Notes: generated from the sequence alone by a model not told the origin. DNA of 64,000 nucleotides from JALYYC01 sp963795805 (GCA_963795805.1 CAWCIV010000002.1:62001-126000), one strand, 5' to 3'. Positions 53,857 through 61,408 are shown, counted from the first letter of the stretch. A program made the numbers and translations.

Positions 53857-53900
53857 GAGGGCGATGGCTGGGTTCAGAACTGGCCAGGGACGCAAGCACC
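53857..53900 (+). repeat. Degenerate att-like tail copy (weak)
   Basis: GAGGGCGATGGCTGGG followed by TTCAGAACTGGCCAGG; in translation EGDGWVQNWPG, close to EGDGWVNWSGLA of the better copies at 55330 and 58426 but with a 3-nt insertion and early loss of similarity. It lies at the 3' end of the beta-propeller gene at 53874. It may be the oldest scar of the integration array, or chance. Confidence 0.35.
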
Positions 53901-54995
53901 AACGGCGCCGATGGTGATGTAGGTCTGGACATAGCCGTGCGGGGCAGGCGGAAGGCCGCCAACCTTGAAGCTCTGCAGCTTCGACGACGTCGACCACAGC
54001 CAGACTCGGGTGCCGTCGTTGTTGCCGAACCAAATGCCGCGAGCGTCGAAGCTGACCCCGCCCGGGTCGAAGCCCAGTGCGTCGCCAGCAGTGCCGGAGT
54101 AGATCACAGTCCGCTTGCCCGACTCGACAAGGAAGACGCTATAGCGCGTGCCGCGATCGCGGGAGCCAGACCTGAAAATCGCCCTCCCTGACGCGTCCCC
54201 GCCTAGATAGGCGTAGCTGCCGCCTCCAAACGTGGCGGAATTGAGGGAGGTGGGGTCGGCGTCATTCGGTGCCGGCGAGACACCTCTACCCCCCGGATCG
54301 ACCCACCACAAACGACTGACCCCGCCGTTGAGTGGCACCGCTTGCGCGAGGATTCCAGAGGAATTCCAGCCGGTCACATCGATGCTCCCGGGATAGCTCC
54401 ACACGCGGTGGTCGATCTTGCGCGCCGCGTCAACGACGTGCAGCTCAGAGGACGAGAAGCTGGAGAAGGTGGCGCCCTCCGGCAGCAGCTTTGTGTAAGC
54501 GTAGGAACGGCCGTCAGGCGAGATCGTCCGGCTGGACGCGGGGAGCCAGCGTTTCAGCTGGGCCGAGTACATGCGCTCACCCAACGGGTCGCTCCCGGGC
54601 AAGTCCTGGACAGTGGCGTTTGGGTCGACCCGGAAAGTGCCCGCAGGGATGTTCACGAAACCCAAGGTCGTGCTGATGGCCGGATTCTGGCCGGGGTTCT
54701 GGAACGTGCCGGTGACTTCGACAGGAAGCGCGCAGGGGGTCGAATCCGTCGTGGCCGTCGCCGGTGAGGTGACGACGTTCGGTGGGCCAACGCTCGGGTG
54801 ATGCAGGGAGAACAGCAAAATGATTCCGCCAAACAAGATTGCCAGGGTCGCTGGCAACTGGGCCGCCAGCGCGAAGCGACCACACGATGGCGAATGGATC
54901 CGGCGCTCGATTGAGGGTGCGAGGTCGGGCACCTTGCCAATGGCCTCGTCAAGCGCTTTATGGATGCGGTTGCGCAAGAACGGCTCTGGGTTCAT
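53874..54995 (-). CDS. Membrane-anchored beta-propeller-like protein
   Basis: About 373 residues from ATG 54995 (the open frame extends to 55070 but the added residues look random). A cytoplasmic N-terminus, one membrane span (LPATLAILFGGIILLFSLHH, about 50-69) and an extracytoplasmic part with TolB/WD40-like strands (TISPDGRSYAYTKLL, SELHVVDAARKIDHRVW, GGSYAYLGGDASGRAIF, FDARGIWFGNNDGTRVWLWS). Its C-terminal half is related to that of the lipoprotein at 38501. N-terminal RNRIHKALDEAIGKVPDL resembles anti-sigma-like cytoplasmic tails, but no sigma factor is adjacent. Confidence 0.68.
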   Translation of the reverse strand: MNPEPFLRNRIHKALDEAIGKVPDLAPSIERRIHSPSCGRFALAAQLPATLAILFGGIILLFSLHHPSVGPPNVVTSPATATTDSTPCALPVEVTGTFQNPGQNPAISTTLGFVNIPAGTFRVDPNATVQDLPGSDPLGERMYSAQLKRWLPASSRTISPDGRSYAYTKLLPEGATFSSFSSSELHVVDAARKIDHRVWSYPGSIDVTGWNSSGILAQAVPLNGGVSRLWWVDPGGRGVSPAPNDADPTSLNSATFGGGSYAYLGGDASGRAIFRSGSRDRGTRYSVFLVESGKRTVIYSGTAGDALGFDPGGVSFDARGIWFGNNDGTRVWLWSTSSKLQSFKVGGLPPAPHGYVQTYITIGAVGACVPGQF

Positions 54996-55014
54996 GGAGG
55001 AGCGACCCTCCCGT

Positions 55015-55304
55015 GGTTGTACCGGCCTGGAAAGAACTTGACTGTCGTTGGCTTTGATCAAGACAAGCATCCTCTCATCGCCGTAGCGTCCGGAGAAAGC
55101 TCACCGGTGACGCTTGAGATCTGGCAGGTGCCAGCAGCGAACCAGGGCCGGATGCTTTACTCGGGCACCGACTTACCGCGACCCATGGCCGACAGCCATG
55201 GCATCTGGTTTTCCGATCGGAAGGGAATTTGGCTCTATACGCCGACCGACGGTTTGCGAAGGGTATCGCCAATCACGGCAGATATCGCCGGCGCATGCCA
55301 GTAA
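55015..55304 (+). pseudogene. C-terminal fragment of a beta-propeller protein
   Basis: About 95 codons: LTVVGFDQDKHPLIAVASGES, PVTLEIWQVPAANQG, and DSHGIWFSDRKGIWLYTPT, ending GACQ. They align with the C-terminal end of the lipoprotein at 38501 (VVTGADSSGHPLLETS, DAHGLWLGDAGGTVSLYTT) and the protein at 53874 (FDARGIWFGNNDG). No N-terminal part is present and the beginning overlaps the divergent gene start, so this is a truncated relic. It ends 25 nt before the att-like copy at 55330. Confidence 0.65.
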
Positions 55305-55329
55305 GACACACGAAAACCAACCCCTTGGT

Positions 55330-55446
55330 GAAGGCGATGGCTGGGTCAACTGGTCAGGTCTGGCAACTTTGCTGTCTGAGGTTGGCATTGCGCTCGCCGA
55401 TTCTCTTGATCGCATTTCCTTGGGCGCGACAGTCCGTTTGATCTGA
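55330..55446 (+). repeat. Orphan recombinase 3' tail / att-like copy 1
   Basis: GAAGGCGATGGCTGGG then GTCAACTGGTCAGGTCTGG; in frame EGDGWVNWSGLATLLSEVG, continuing about 20 residues with ADSLDRI to TGA at 55446. The DNA core GATGGCTGGG equals the 3' end of tRNA-Gln (CCCAGCCA) read backward. There is no recombinase body upstream. Copies at 56289, 57590 and 58426 keep the peptide with mainly synonymous changes. Confidence 0.7.
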
Positions 55447-55480
55447 GGCCGGGTAGGTGCCCAACCCCTCGCTCTGAAAA

Positions 55481-56023
55481 CTACTTGAACAGAGCCGCCC
55501 ACGTTGTGACCGGACCGACATACACGGCGCCTTGCTCCAAAAGCTCACGATAGCCGTCAACCGAGCCCCGCCGCGCGTCGCCTGCCACCGTCTGAACCTT
55601 GGCTGCTATGCGGTCCAACAGAGCCCTGAGATCAGCCAGATCAAACATCCGTGGGCCGAGAACGGGCCCCAGCTCAACAGCCGTTGCTGGTTCTGCCCAT
55701 CGCTGGAGAACAACTGACTCCACCTCGCTATGGATATAGCCGCAGCAAACGAAGATCGAATTTGTCGCTCCAGAGAGACGGGCAACCTCGATTCCAGCCC
55801 AGGGCCGCAAAGCTCTGGTCCCGTCAAATCGCCGCCCGTACTCAGAGAAGAGGGGCGCGAATGAGTTGGTAACGGTCTCCGCCAAGGTCGGAATTGGAGT
55901 GCCAGATATCGACCGGATGCGACCAAACTCATCACGAGCGATCTTATTGAGCCGATCGTAGGCTTTCACTGACTCTGGGACGAGCGGCGGTCCACCCACC
56001 GGTTTCGGCTCGAACCACTCCAC
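55481..56023 (-). CDS. Hypothetical protein (array cargo)
   Basis: A 180-residue soluble protein from GTG 56023, not recognised. It has no membrane span; the middle (ALRPWAGIEVARLSGATNSIFVCCGYIHSEVESVVLQRW) looks like a beta-rich core and the C-terminal half is helical (MFDLADLRALLDRIAAKVQTVAG). It lies alone between att-like copies 1 and the tRNA-derived scar at 56109, as if a single-gene cargo of an integrated element. Confidence 0.5.
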   Translation of the reverse strand: MEWFEPKPVGGPPLVPESVKAYDRLNKIARDEFGRIRSISGTPIPTLAETVTNSFAPLFSEYGRRFDGTRALRPWAGIEVARLSGATNSIFVCCGYIHSEVESVVLQRWAEPATAVELGPVLGPRMFDLADLRALLDRIAAKVQTVAGDARRGSVDGYRELLEQGAVYVGPVTTWAALFK

Positions 56024-56108
56024 TACTGGGGCCTACTCAAGATCGACTCGAGGTCAGTCTCCACTCGAATCAATGATGCCGTAAGTTGAGCCTTCCACTT
56101 GAAGGCGA

Positions 56109-56170
56109 TGGCTGGGCCAGGATTCGAACCTGGGATGGTGGATCCAAAGTCCGCCCTGATCGACCCCGCC
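56109..56170 (-). pseudogene. tRNA-Gln-like remnant (integration scar)
   Basis: On the minus strand it has a perfect T-arm (CCAGG-TTCGAAT-CCTGG), a TTTGGATCC anticodon segment as in tRNA-Gln(TTG), and the end CCCAGCCA, but the acceptor strand is 3 nt too short, the anticodon stem has a mismatch and the D-arm and 5' acceptor are missing. On the plus strand it reads EGDGWARIRTW, the same recombinase-into-tRNA join seen at 63135 (ENGWGGRIRTY). It is best explained as a decayed right-end junction. Together with copy 2 it fills the 356-nt interval 56024-56380, which holds no gene. Confidence 0.7.
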
Positions 56171-56288
56171 GGCAGGAGCGCCGGGCTCGATAGGACGCCC
56201 TCGCCGGCTCGCCAACCGTATCGTCGCCTTCGTCACCGAGAGCTATGCGGACGACGACTCCACTAAGACCTTACGAGTAGCGCTAGCC

Positions 56289-56447
56289 GAAGGCGATGGC
56301 TGGGGCGACTGGTCGGGTCTGGCAACACTCTTGGCCGACTTCAACGAGATTTCGACCAAGCGTGGTCAGCTGGTAAGACTTATTCGGGAATGGGCGGCCC
56401 CAGCAACTCCAGGCCGTACTTCGGCGCAGCGGCAGGCCAGCGTCTGA
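56289..56447 (+). repeat. Orphan recombinase 3' tail / att-like copy 2
   Basis: GAAGGCGATGGCTGGG then GCGACTGGTCGGGTCTGG; in frame EGDGWGDWSGLATLLADFN, open to TGA at 56447. It is the most divergent copy (GD for VN) but keeps WSGLATLL using other codons (TCG, ACA, CTC). Its far end overlaps the 3' end of the cupin gene on the other strand. No recombinase body lies upstream. Confidence 0.65.
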
Positions 56448-56877
56448 ACTCCTCCGGGGTGGGGGACGCCGGCAGGACGAGCTCATTCGCGGGAACCCCG
56501 ACCTCCCGATAGAGGTGTTCAACCCCTCCGGGGGTACCCAACGCAAGGAATTTCGCTGGCGTCGTCCCACGGACACGGAACCGATGCGGGACGTCCTTAG
56601 GCAGGTAGACGAAGCTCCCGGCACCTAGCTCGAAGACTTTCTCCGCGGCCTGATAGGTCATTTCTCCCTCGAGCAGGTAGAAGGCTTCCGCCTCCGCGTG
56701 GTGTACGTGCAGCGGCGTCGCTCCGCCCGGCAAACTGACCACCTGCATCACGCTGAGCGGGCCGCCCGATTCCTCAACCGCGAGCTTAACCATAAAGAGC
56801 GAACCGACCGCCCAGATGGCTTCTCCGTCGTCGCTGTGACGTACGATCACCTGTCCTTTGGTCGCGACTTCTGCCAT
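56380..56877 (-). CDS. Cupin-domain protein (array cargo)
   Basis: A 165-residue cupin from ATG 56877, with AGGAG 10-14 nt upstream. Motif 1 is seen as PLHVHHAEAEAFYLLEGEMT (His, His, Glu ligands) and motif 2 as LPKDVPHRFRV. C-terminus YGLELLGPPIPE parallels YGLKLLGEP of the cupin at 43310. It is divergent from a TetR regulator, with a palindrome between them, so is probably repressed by it. It lies between att-like copies 2 and 3. Confidence 0.82.
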   Translation of the reverse strand: MAEVATKGQVIVRHSDDGEAIWAVGSLFMVKLAVEESGGPLSVMQVVSLPGGATPLHVHHAEAEAFYLLEGEMTYQAAEKVFELGAGSFVYLPKDVPHRFRVRGTTPAKFLALGTPGGVEHLYREVGVPANELVLPASPTPEEFRRWPAAAPKYGLELLGPPIPE

Positions 56878-56907
56878 TGCTGCTCGGCTCCTTTGCAATT
56901 CGGTACA

Positions 56908-56918
56908 GTCCGACTCGG
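56908..56918. promoter_or_regulatory. Palindromic operator candidate between cupin and TetR
   Basis: TCCGACTCGGA is a perfect inverted repeat (5-1-5) in the 69-nt interval between the divergent cupin and TetR starts. It is nested in a wider imperfect one, ACAGT (56904-56908 region) and ACTGT (near 56924). TetR repressors usually bind such sites in divergent regions. TCCGA also occurs in the candidate operator before the other TetR gene at 42676. Confidence 0.5.
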
Positions 56919-56946
56919 ATTAATACTGTCATGCTAGGCTATTGAT

Positions 56947-57591
56947 GTGCCTCGTGTCAAGTCACAACGGCGTTACGTTTCGGGAATCCGCCAGGATCAG
57001 GCCCGACGCACCCGCATTCGGATCCTCGATGCGGCGCATCGCGAGTTCAGCAAGAATGGGTACGCACGGACGACCATCGAGAGGATCGCCGCGGAGGCTG
57101 GGGTGGCGATTGACACGGTCTACGCGGTTTTTCGTTCCAAGCGAGCGGTTCTCTCGAGTTTGATGGAACGGCAGGTCGGGGGCGACGACCACGCCATCGC
57201 CATGTTGGACCGGCCGGAGCCTCAATCGGTGCGTCGTGAACCCAACCAGCGGCGCCAACTCGCCCGCTTCGTGGCGGGCGTGACGGATGCCATCGAGCGC
57301 TCTCGACCGATTGACGACATCATGCGCAGCGCTGCCGCGATCGACCCAGAGATCTCTACGCTCCGAGAAAATATCCAAGAGGAGCGGTTTCGCAACATGA
57401 TGACCCTGGTGCGTTGGCTACGCGCGAATGCTCCACTGCGCGGTGAGCGCAGTGTGGAGGAAGCCGCCAGCATTGTCTGGACATTGACCAGCCCTGAGGT
57501 TCACCGCCTGCTCCGGGTCGAGCGAGGATGGTCGTCCGAGCGTTTCCGAGACTGGCTCGGCGACACACTGGCCCGAACGCTTCTAGGCTGA
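56947..57591 (+). CDS. TetR/AcrR-family regulator (array cargo)
   Basis: A 214-residue regulator from GTG 56947. Helix-turn-helix: TRIRILDAAHREFSKNGYARTTIERIAAEAGVAIDTVYAVFRSKRAVLSSL. The C-terminal half is a typical variable ligand domain. The stop TGA (57589-57591) directly abuts att-like copy 3: the G and A are shared with the GAA of GAAAATGGCTGGG, so the gene ends exactly where the next element begins. Confidence 0.85.
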   Translation: MPRVKSQRRYVSGIRQDQARRTRIRILDAAHREFSKNGYARTTIERIAAEAGVAIDTVYAVFRSKRAVLSSLMERQVGGDDHAIAMLDRPEPQSVRREPNQRRQLARFVAGVTDAIERSRPIDDIMRSAAAIDPEISTLRENIQEERFRNMMTLVRWLRANAPLRGERSVEEAASIVWTLTSPEVHRLLRVERGWSSERFRDWLGDTLARTLLG

Positions 57592-57721
57592 AAATGGCTG
57601 GGTCAACTGGTCAGGTTTGGCAACCCTGGGCCCTCGGCTCCGCGAATCACTGGACCGCCTGATTCAGCGCCCGATGGTTGCCCCCACAAGTCCCTACGCC
57701 ACTCGAAAATCATCGGCTTAA
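57590..57721 (+). repeat. Orphan recombinase 3' tail / att-like copy 3 (left end of current element)
   Basis: TGAAAATGGCTGGG is identical over 14 nt to the sequence at the recombinase/tRNA-Gln junction (63134-63147). Then GTCAACTGGTCAGGTTTGG; in frame ENGWVNWSGLATLGPRLRE, continuing with LDRLIQRP to TAA at 57721. I interpret it as the displaced 3' end of the recombinase gene at 61659: joining residue W496 to this tail would give a 535-residue protein. Confidence 0.75.
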
Positions 57722-58329
57722 GGGCCTTCGGTGGGCATCTGGTTTAGGTAGCTTTCCGCGTCTTTGCGGATCATCGGAGGCACCTTGGTGTTGCCCACCA
57801 TCTCCGTAAGCAACGTCCGTCCTCGTTCACGGTCGCGACGAGCCACACCTTTACGCGGGTACAGCTTGACCAGCGGGTCTGGGTCCGAAACGCGGCGCTC
57901 AATCACACCGATCGAGTCCGCGTCGTCTCGCCATTGGAGGCCCGCGACGGCGTGGTACCGGAGCAGGCTGTCGCGATGTCCGGAATATCGGATTAGGATG
58001 TCGCGCGCCCTCGTGTCTTCAACGCCTTTCAGCATGCTGACGATCAGCAATGGATCTCGACCGAGATATCCTCGGGTCTCAACCCAGTCCAAGAATTCGT
58101 TCAGGAATTCACCACCGACGCCGGCGACAAGTATCCCCCAAGCATCTGCGGCGTCGTAACCTTCGACGGCCGGCGAGGGGGTTAGCGGAGCGACGTCTTT
58201 GTCGCGATTCCGGTAATAGAGATTAAGGACTCGATGAAGAGCCGGGCGACCGAAGGCAATGACGGAATTGAGATCGTCATCTCTCTGCGAATCGAGGAAT
58301 TTTGAGATGGCGGTATCGAGGCTCGGCAT
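57718..58329 (-). CDS. HEAT-repeat-like protein (array cargo)
   Basis: A 203-residue all-helical protein. LDTAISKFLDSQRDDDLNSVIAFG and the later DILIRYSGHRDSLLRYHAVAGLQWRDDADSIGVIERRVSDPDPLVK fit HEAT/armadillo-type repeats, which mediate protein contacts. No catalytic motif. Its stop codon overlaps the end of att-like copy 3 (TTAA at 57718-57721), and it ends the interval before copy 4, so it is single-gene cargo. A role in phage defence or regulation would be speculation. Confidence 0.6.
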   Translation of the reverse strand: MPSLDTAISKFLDSQRDDDLNSVIAFGRPALHRVLNLYYRNRDKDVAPLTPSPAVEGYDAADAWGILVAGVGGEFLNEFLDWVETRGYLGRDPLLIVSMLKGVEDTRARDILIRYSGHRDSLLRYHAVAGLQWRDDADSIGVIERRVSDPDPLVKLYPRKGVARRDRERGRTLLTEMVGNTKVPPMIRKDAESYLNQMPTEGP

Positions 58330-58425
58330 AGCCGCTATCTTGCCTCAGAGCTGGTTTGGCCGGTCTAAGTCAGTCTTGGTTTGGGAATCATCGGCTGCTC
58401 GAGCCGGGCCGAGCGCCAGCTGCTT

Positions 58426-58551
58426 GAAGGCGATGGCTGGGTCAATTGGTCAGGTCTGGCAACTCTGCTGGCGGGTTTCCCGAGCTCTCTTGCCGCCGCG
58501 CTAGATCGTTTGCTCCGTCCAAACTCACCTAGACAGCGTCCCGACCGCTAG
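58426..58551 (+). repeat. Orphan recombinase 3' tail / att-like copy 4
   Basis: GAAGGCGATGGCTGGG then GTCAATTGGTCAGGTCTGG; in frame EGDGWVNWSGLATLLAGFP, with AAALDRLLRPN, ending TAG at 58551. Over the first 44 nt it differs from copy 1 at only two positions, both synonymous (AAC/AAT, TTG/CTG). It fills the 225-nt interval between the HEAT-like gene and the small gene at 58555. Confidence 0.7.
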
Positions 58552-58554
58552 GGC

Positions 58555-58881
58555 GTGAGCGCAGAAACTCTGGCCGAAGCAGTGGCGCCTGCGCTGGATT
58601 TCGGAACATACCCGAGCAGAGCGCCCGGCGAAAGCCAGAAGGAAGGTCCGTTCGCCTCCGAGACGGTGCGTTTGTCCGCACTCTTGGCCGGCTGCATGTT
58701 CATTCTGTTCGGCGTGCTCATCCTCGGATCGGCAGTGTTCCCCAGCAGGCGAAGCAACGCGATCACTCCCGACACCAATAGAAAACGCGTGGGGGTCGGG
58801 GCCGTAGTTTCCGTAACGCGAACCAGAGCATCAGGGTCGTGGGCCCGGGAATTGCGCTCTCCCGATGAACTACCGCGCTAG
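58555..58881 (+). CDS. Small single-span protein, doubtful
   Basis: A 108-residue frame from GTG 58555 with one hydrophobic segment (LSALLAGCMFILFGVLILGSAVF, about 42-64) flanked by Pro/Ser- and Arg-rich sequence. No recognisable domain and no good ribosome-binding site. It overlaps the start region of the next gene. It could be a small membrane protein of the element or a chance frame. Confidence 0.35.
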   Translation: MSAETLAEAVAPALDFGTYPSRAPGESQKEGPFASETVRLSALLAGCMFILFGVLILGSAVFPSRRSNAITPDTNRKRVGVGAVVSVTRTRASGSWARELRSPDELPR

Positions 58882-58894
58882 GTACGCTTGCGCC

Positions 58895-59365
58895 ATGACA
58901 CCCGATTCGAATGCGACCTTGATAGTCCGATCATCACCCCGAGTCGTTGCACCGGACTGGCGGAATCGCATCCGGCAGGCTCCGGTAATTGTCTGGATCG
59001 CCGTAGCGTTCATCATCCTCTCAATTGTGTTACGCGGACCTGCGGCCTTCGCCGGCATTTTGATTGCGCTTGTGTTTGTCGGATTGGTTGGTGGTGCCGT
59101 CGGCGCGGCGAAAGCGCTGAACGCTCGGGTGATCATTACGCCGGACTACGTTGAATCTTGGGACGCGTTGAGGCGGTTGCAGCGATGCGACCGAGCGGTT
59201 CTCACGGCCTGGGTCTTGGGACGACGCGGCAGTCTCAGGAAGGTTTTCCTCGTTGACCGGGTTGGCAGAACCCGGATCACGCTGGCTTGGGACTCGTACT
59301 CGGACGCCCAACTTGACCAGATACGGGGAGCGCTGGGACTTCCAAACGCCGACAACTCAGCCTGA
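58895..59365 (+). CDS. Two-span PH-like membrane protein
   Basis: A 156-residue protein from ATG 58895. Two adjacent membrane spans (VIVWIAVAFIILSIVLR, AFAGILIALVFVGLVGGAVGA, about 33-70) precede a soluble domain (ARVIITPDYVESWDALRRLQRCDRAVL, VFLVDRVGRTRITL, YSDAQLDQIRGAL). The order of spans then an I[I/T]P-x-Y-V-x-S-type domain is that of bacterial PH-like (bPH) membrane proteins. Function unknown; cargo of the element. Confidence 0.55.
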   Translation: MTPDSNATLIVRSSPRVVAPDWRNRIRQAPVIVWIAVAFIILSIVLRGPAAFAGILIALVFVGLVGGAVGAAKALNARVIITPDYVESWDALRRLQRCDRAVLTAWVLGRRGSLRKVFLVDRVGRTRITLAWDSYSDAQLDQIRGALGLPNADNSA

Positions 59366-59519
59366 ACCAGGGCGACCCGAGAGCGGCAGCAAACGGTAAC
59401 GTCGGAAAAGCAAGCATCGTTCTGTCTGTCAGCTATAACTCAACGTCGACGCAATTCTGCCAACCATGTCCAGGCGGGCGGACTCCCGAGCCATGACCCG
59501 CCGCGCGGACGTGGTCTCG

Positions 59520-60110
59520 CTGGGACCTCCCAGCTCTTTGAGGATTAAAGGGCGATGAAAAACCAACCTACTCCTTAGAGAGTGAAGGCCTATGTACGAA
59601 ACCGGGCTGAAACCGGTGTGGAGACAGGCCGCCGAAAAGCCTCGGAAGCCCGGCTTTTTGAGAGTGGGGAGGAGAGCAAACTGTCGGACGCGAGCGCCGG
59701 TGCCGGTCTCTTGAAGGAGCGTCCAAAAACGCAACGGGGCTCACCCTTTAAGCAGTAGGAGGATAACGAACGCGTCGGACTTGTTTTGAGCGGACAACGA
59801 TCGCCAACGAAACCAAGACGAGTTCATGGCTCATGGGGTCCAGCTTGAAGACGAAGCCACGAGAGGCACTACTCCGCCCTCACCCTTTAAGAGATAGGGA
59901 TGAAGAAACGAACTCACGCTTTAGCGAGTGAAGGCCAATGTATGAAATCGGGGCGGAAAACCGGCTTTTTAAAGATTAGAGGCGGAAAGCAGGGAAGGTC
60001 GGTCTGAAAACACGTTGTCCCAAAACGACCGTCCGCACCGGCCTTTTAAAGGGTGAGGCTCGAGACACCGACGCTGGCCTCACCTTTTAAAGAGTAGGGA
60101 GGGCGAAGGA
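59520..60110. repeat. Repeat-rich non-coding region, possible oriV/oriT
   Basis: Within the 770-nt gene-free stretch 59366-60135, related units recur: CTCACCCTTTAA-GCAGTAGGA (59742), CTCACCCTTTAA-GAGATAGGG (59880), CTCACCTTTTAA-AGAGTAGGG (60081), an inverted copy (GGCCTTTTAAAGGGTGAGG, 60041), and weaker TTTAAA units near 59541 and 59967. A second, longer pair near 59571 and 59913 shares GAGTGAAGGCC-ATGTA-GAAA-CGGG with a compensating hairpin (CTCACGCTTTAGCGAG in the second). Iteron-like units next to a replication-relaxation gene suggest a replication or transfer origin. Confidence 0.6.
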
Positions 60111-60135
60111 ACTCGATAAGACCCGTCTTGAACGA

Positions 60136-61408
60136 ATGACATCGACCGACGGCGAATCAGGCCACGCGCTGCCTGATGTGGCCTCGGCCGAGGTCGAGTT
60201 CTCCAACGACAATTGGGACCCCGGCTCGTACCTCGACGCGGTGCGAAAGGACCTCGCTTCCGCTTTCGCTCCTGCCCCTTCGCTTCCGCCTGCGGTTCAG
60301 GGAACGAACCCCATCGCGAAGCCTCTACGAATTCAGGAAGCGCCCCGTTCAACCCCGGGACGGACACCCATACATGGTCGTCCCATCATTCTTCGCGATC
60401 TCCGCAAACACGCCAGTTCACTCCTCACCCAGGAAACCACCTCCCGGCTTTTACGCTCGCTCACCCAACGTGACCTGTCTATCCTCCAGGCTCTCCACGA
60501 CTACCGCTACCTCAACACCCTGCAGATCCAGCAGCTCTTCTTTCACGGCATCCGCTCCACCCAAATGCGGTTGCAGTTCCTCTCCAATCACGGCCTCATT
60601 TACCGCTGGCAGATGATCGATCCTCCCGGTCTCACCCGCCGGCCTTCACTGCTTCTTCTGACTCCCCGCGGGGGGCGGCTGCTCGCCGAGTTTCGCGGGC
60701 ATTCGCCCTGGTCCTACATCCGCCGCGCCGAGGATGCCCGGGACCACTGCTGGCACGTCACCCACGATCTCGAGGCCAATGGGTTCTTCGTGGATCTTGC
60801 CCTGGCCAGCCGATTGCACATGGACCAGGGATTGTGGCTGTGGATCGGCGAGGAGAGCTGCCGCAGCAGCCGGCGCGTCTGGGCGAAGCAACATCGACGA
60901 CCGATCGCCACCCCCGACGGCGAAGGCTTTTACGTCACGCGTGGTCGTGTCGTGGCTTTCGACCTGGAATGGGATCGTGGAACAGAGTCCGTGAGCCGCC
61001 TACGGGCGAAGCTTCGGACCTACGTTGGCTTCTACAGGACACAAAAGGTGCCGATCGCGAGCAGTGCTGTTTGTTCTGCATCGCAGCAGCCGCGAGGAGT
61101 TGCTCCACCACGTCGCTCGCGAGCGCGTTGTTGTCGGGCCTGATTGCTGCCGGTTCTGGACCACCACGGTCGAGCGCATCGACCATGTCGGCCCGTTAGG
61201 CCCGCTCTGGGCAGCGGTCGGAAAATCCGACCCGGAGAAGGATGACGACGAGGAACTCGATGAGCCGAAGCCGGTCGACCTTAAACGCCTTCGTCGCCGA
61301 CGCCTGACAGACCTGTCGGCACGAGAGACCTCACAGCGGACGATCGCTGACTGCATCGGCCGAGGCAGCTGGTGGGAGCGCAGGCCTGGAGGCGGAGAGG
61401 TGGCCTGA
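60136..61408 (+). pseudogene. Replication-relaxation family protein, frameshifted
   Basis: From ATG 60136 the first 308 residues match the Replic_Relax family: LTQRDLSILQALHDYRYLNT, LQIQQLFFHGIRSTQMRLQFL, RRPSLLLLTPRGGRLLAE, and VVAFDLEWDRGTESVSRLRAKLRTYVGFYR. Similarity then moves to the +1 frame near 61058: AVLFVLHRSSREELLHHVARE and GPLGPLWAAVGK continue to 61408. Total about 424 residues. These winged-helix/nuclease-like proteins are encoded on plasmids and integrative elements and are thought to act in replication or mobilisation. The single shift may be programmed, a decay mutation or an assembly indel. Confidence 0.75.

Noticed and set aside
54996..55070. Extended N-terminus of the beta-propeller gene at 53874
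   Set aside because: The extra 25 residues look random and overlap the opposite-strand fragment; the ATG at 54995 begins the sensible protein.
55330..58551. Integron gene-cassette array with attC sites
   Set aside because: No tyrosine integron integrase, no attC-type R boxes and no folded imperfect palindromes; the repeats are coding-like and match the serine recombinase/tRNA junction.
59742..60110. CRISPR array
   Set aside because: The repeated units are short, imperfect, irregularly spaced and partly inverted, and there are no cas genes.
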